A DNA stretch of 64,000 bases from NCBI GenBank assembly GCA_016283755.1, contig JAEENO010000020.1:62001-126000 (forward strand), given 5' to 3'. The translations under genes and the position numbers were made by a program. Within the stretch, counting starts at the first letter, position 1; every line of letters starts with the position of its first letter. The notes below the pieces were generated by a model. That model was given only the letters and a program-made list of their open reading frames with translations. It did no database searches and was not told where the DNA came from. The stretch comes from Lachnospiraceae bacterium (lineage in GTDB: Bacteria; Bacillota; Clostridia; Lachnospirales; Lachnospiraceae). Positions 61,671 to 64,000 of this stretch are shown here, one piece after another.

Positions 61671-63914
61671 CTATTTCTTTGTTCCCTTACCGTCTCTATG
61701 CGCAAGGTGAATTCTGTGGAGCGCCACTTCAGCGCCTTTTCTTGATATATACTTCTCTTCGCCCTCTTTTAAGATATGGATACCGATAATCTTATCATCT
61801 TTTCCCACCTTAATTCCGCGAACGCCGACAGCAGTCTTCTTCTTTTTCGGAATCTCTGAAATCGGGAATCTTAAGAAGTAACCCTTATCGGTCTCAATAA
61901 TAACAGTCTCCGTTCCGTCGACTATTGTTACATTCATAAGTGCAGCCTTGGCATTAAGCTTGGTTGCAGCCGTAGTCTTCTTAGCAACGTCAAATTCATC
62001 ACCTTCAACGAGCTTACACATACCGTCGGATGAGCCCATAAATACGTCTTTGCCGCTTAAGTCCAACTTACTCTCAACAAGCACCATCTGCTCCTTAGAG
62101 CTTGTGTAGTTACTGATATTATCAATAGGCGTACCCTTATCTCTGAATCGTCCGAACGGTACATCTAAAACTTTCACCATGTGAAGCTGGCCCGTATCCG
62201 TAAAGATACTTAATCTGCCTGTATTCATGCAATGAATAATATACTTATTCTCTTCGTGAACAGCTTCCTGATTACGCTCATAAGTAGGAAGATCGATTGT
62301 CTTGCAGTAACCGAATCTGTCCATAAGGAAGACTACCTCCTGCTCCTCTATCTTCTTCTCTTCGATAACGATCTCTTCAGCGTTCTCGATTGCAGTTCTT
62401 CTCGGTCTTCCGTACTCCTTGATGAATCCGTCGATTTCCTTCATAATGACTTTCGCCATGTAGAGACGGCTGCCAAGAATCTTCTCGTATTCAGCGATAT
62501 TCTTTAAGGTCTCCTCATGCTCTTTCATCAAAGCTTCCATTTCGAGACCGATTAACTTAACAAGACGCATATCTAAGATTGCTGTTGCCTGTCTTTCCGT
62601 AAAAGCTAAGAACGCTGCTTTCATTTCAGATTCCTTGTTCTTGAAAGTTACATTCGAGGTATCACCCTTGGTAAGACATGCTTTGGCATCAGCCACATTC
62701 TTACTTCCGCGAAGAATCTCGATTATCAAATCTATTACATCACAGGCTTTTATAAGACCTTCCTGAATCTCTTTCTTATCAAGTTCCTTATCAAGTAAAG
62801 TCTTATACTTTCTTGTATTAATCTCGTACTGGAAGTTAACATGATGACGGATGATATCCGTTAAGCTCATAGTCTCCGGTCTTCCGTCGACTACGGCAAC
62901 CATGTTAACACCGAAGGTATCTTCAAGTCGAGTCTTTTTGTAGAGAAGGTTCTTGATGTACTCAACATCTGCGCCCTTCTTAAGTTCGATAACGATTCTA
63001 ATACCTTCTTTTGAAGACTGGTTGGAGATATCTACGATATCATTGGTCTTCTTGGTCTCAACAAGTGAATATACATCGTTTAAGAACTTGCCGATATTAA
63101 GACCTATCATAGGATAAGGAATCTCTGTTACAACAAGCTGTGTCTTACCACCCTTTAATTCCTCTACCTCAATCTTGCCTCTTATCTTAATCTTACCTAC
63201 ACCTGTAGTGTAGATTTCAAGTAATTCGTCTTCGTTTACAACTATACCGCCGGTCGGGAAATCAGGACCTTTGATATATTCCATAAGTTCAGCCACTTCA
63301 ATATCAGGATTCTTGATATAAGCCTTAACCGCTTCAAGAACCTCTGTTATATTATGAGGCGGAATACTTGTAGTCATACCTACTGCAATACCTTCCGCAC
63401 CGTTTAAAAGAAGGTTCGGAACACGTACCGGTAATACAACCGGCTCCTTCTCCATACCGTCGAAGTTAGGTTTAAAATCAACCGTATTCTTATCAAGGTC
63501 GTTAAGGAAAGCCATTTGCGTAACTTTCGCAAGTCTTGCTTCCGTATAACGCATTGCAGCGGCGCCGTCACCTTCTATGGAACCGAAGTTACCGTGACCG
63601 TCGACAAGCGGGAGTCCCTTCTTGAAATCCTGCGCCATTACAACCATTGCTTCATAGATTGAAGCATCACCGTGCGGATGATACTTACCCATTGTATCAC
63701 CTACGATACGAGCGCTTTTTCTATGAGGCTTATCGTATTTAACACCGAGCTCATGCATGGAATAAAGTGTACGTCTTTGTACCGGCTTAAGTCCGTCCCT
63801 TGCATCAGGCAATGCTCTGTCCACGATTACGCTCATCGCATAGTCAATGAAGGACTTCTGCATAACCTCAGAGTACTCGGTTCTTATGATCTGTTCTTCC
63901 ATATGCTTCTTCAT
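61671..63914 (-). CDS. parC: DNA topoisomerase IV/gyrase-type subunit A
   Basis: This 747-residue type II topoisomerase A subunit has the DNA-cleaving Tyr in AAAMRYTEARLAK. The breakage-reunion domain contains GDTMGKYHPHGDASIYEAM. A C-terminal pinwheel domain (about 515-747) lacks a visible GyrA box, which favours ParC over GyrA. The quinolone-binding Ser of E. coli ParC (Ser80) is Ala here, while the Glu is retained. An ATG four codons later is an alternative start. The neighbour upstream is the 3' end of the B subunit. Confidence 0.88.
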   Translation of the reverse strand: MKKHMEEQIIRTEYSEVMQKSFIDYAMSVIVDRALPDARDGLKPVQRRTLYSMHELGVKYDKPHRKSARIVGDTMGKYHPHGDASIYEAMVVMAQDFKKGLPLVDGHGNFGSIEGDGAAAMRYTEARLAKVTQMAFLNDLDKNTVDFKPNFDGMEKEPVVLPVRVPNLLLNGAEGIAVGMTTSIPPHNITEVLEAVKAYIKNPDIEVAELMEYIKGPDFPTGGIVVNEDELLEIYTTGVGKIKIRGKIEVEELKGGKTQLVVTEIPYPMIGLNIGKFLNDVYSLVETKKTNDIVDISNQSSKEGIRIVIELKKGADVEYIKNLLYKKTRLEDTFGVNMVAVVDGRPETMSLTDIIRHHVNFQYEINTRKYKTLLDKELDKKEIQEGLIKACDVIDLIIEILRGSKNVADAKACLTKGDTSNVTFKNKESEMKAAFLAFTERQATAILDMRLVKLIGLEMEALMKEHEETLKNIAEYEKILGSRLYMAKVIMKEIDGFIKEYGRPRRTAIENAEEIVIEEKKIEEQEVVFLMDRFGYCKTIDLPTYERNQEAVHEENKYIIHCMNTGRLSIFTDTGQLHMVKVLDVPFGRFRDKGTPIDNISNYTSSKEQMVLVESKLDLSGKDVFMGSSDGMCKLVEGDEFDVAKKTTAATKLNAKAALMNVTIVDGTETVIIETDKGYFLRFPISEIPKKKKTAVGVRGIKVGKDDKIIGIHILKEGEEKYISRKGAEVALHRIHLAHRDGKGTKK

Positions 63915-63932
63915 AATACTAATTAACTACTC

Positions 63933-64000
63933 CTATACGTCAAGTTCGGCATCAGCCGCATTATCATGAATAAACTTCTTTCTCGGACCGACATCCGTAC
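63933..64000 (-). CDS. parE: Topoisomerase subunit B (ParE/GyrB type), C-terminal fragment
   Basis: Only the last 22 codons are inside the window. They read ...DVGPRKKFIHDNAADAELDV and stop (TAG at 63933-63935). GPR..FI..NA is the usual ending of GyrB and ParE proteins. The gene runs past the window edge and lies 18 bases upstream of parC, the usual pairing. The choice between ParE and GyrB is open, since neither motif set is visible here. Confidence 0.78.
   Translation of the reverse strand, partial: TDVGPRKKFIHDNAADAELDV

Overview
The window looks like a chromosomal segment of an anaerobic Gram-positive Clostridia bacterium, most likely a Lachnospiraceae relative. The grounds are the low to moderate GC content, strong GGAGG-type ribosome binding sites, HydF ([FeFe]-hydrogenase maturation), an NfnAB transhydrogenase, a T-box threonyl-tRNA synthetase, a CIRCE-controlled groESL, and a division cluster with FtsL/DivIB/FtsW architecture. 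This placement is inferred from gene content and not from a search. Almost every gene lies on the minus strand. The one clear plus-strand gene is a small membrane protein at 49926-50132. I found no tRNA, rRNA, transposase, integrase, prophage or CRISPR array.

Layout, from low to high coordinate (genes read leftward). 1-5467: five tandem paralogous lipoproteins (the first cut by the window edge) carrying two GxxH-type motifs, as in the TraB/PrgY/Tiki and ChaN/EreA-like proteins. 5692-7329: a DUF3298-like lipoprotein. 7472-11424: a PH-domain protein, an ADP-ribosylglycohydrolase, a VWA protein, a macro-domain protein and a DinD homologue, which together form an ADP-ribose/DNA-damage-flavoured cluster. 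11543-15827: an accessory run with GNAT, VOC, TfoX_N, flavodoxin-like reductase and Nudix proteins, a protein resembling ferredoxin-dependent bilin reductases, and a methyltransferase. 16011-18207: trxA, prfC and rpsU.

18324-32144: a 14-kb same-strand series in which I see no strong terminator. It runs from a disordered acidic protein through a DapF homologue with both catalytic cysteines changed to serine, argS, two CobW-type GTPases (one His-rich, one fused to a DUF1980-like domain), nfnA, nfnB, a hybrid histidine kinase with periplasmic binding domains, rnhA and a small membrane protein to alaS. 32227-43109: hydF and a division/wall cluster (mraZ, rsmH, ftsL, ftsI, mraY, murD, ftsW, ftsQ, ftsZ). 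A sigma-A promoter and four perfectly phased decamers resembling MraZ operators precede mraZ.

43401-47204: lgt, thrS with its T-box leader, a repeat block of hairpins with changing stems and constant linkers, and a SEC-C protein. 47352-50553: a purine permease, a secreted protein of unknown function, the divergent small membrane protein and a hotdog thioesterase. 50564-55073: DegV and a heterodimeric ABC exporter. 55210-55422: a long imperfect palindrome resembling a MITE. 55479-57400: groEL and groES. 57535-64000: a CPBP protease, a second hybrid histidine kinase, folC, parC and the end of parE.

The core genes are ordinary housekeeping. The most unusual content is the lipoprotein array, the ADP-ribose cluster, the bilin-reductase-like protein, the cysteine-free DapF, the CobW-DUF1980 fusion and the two structured repeat elements.
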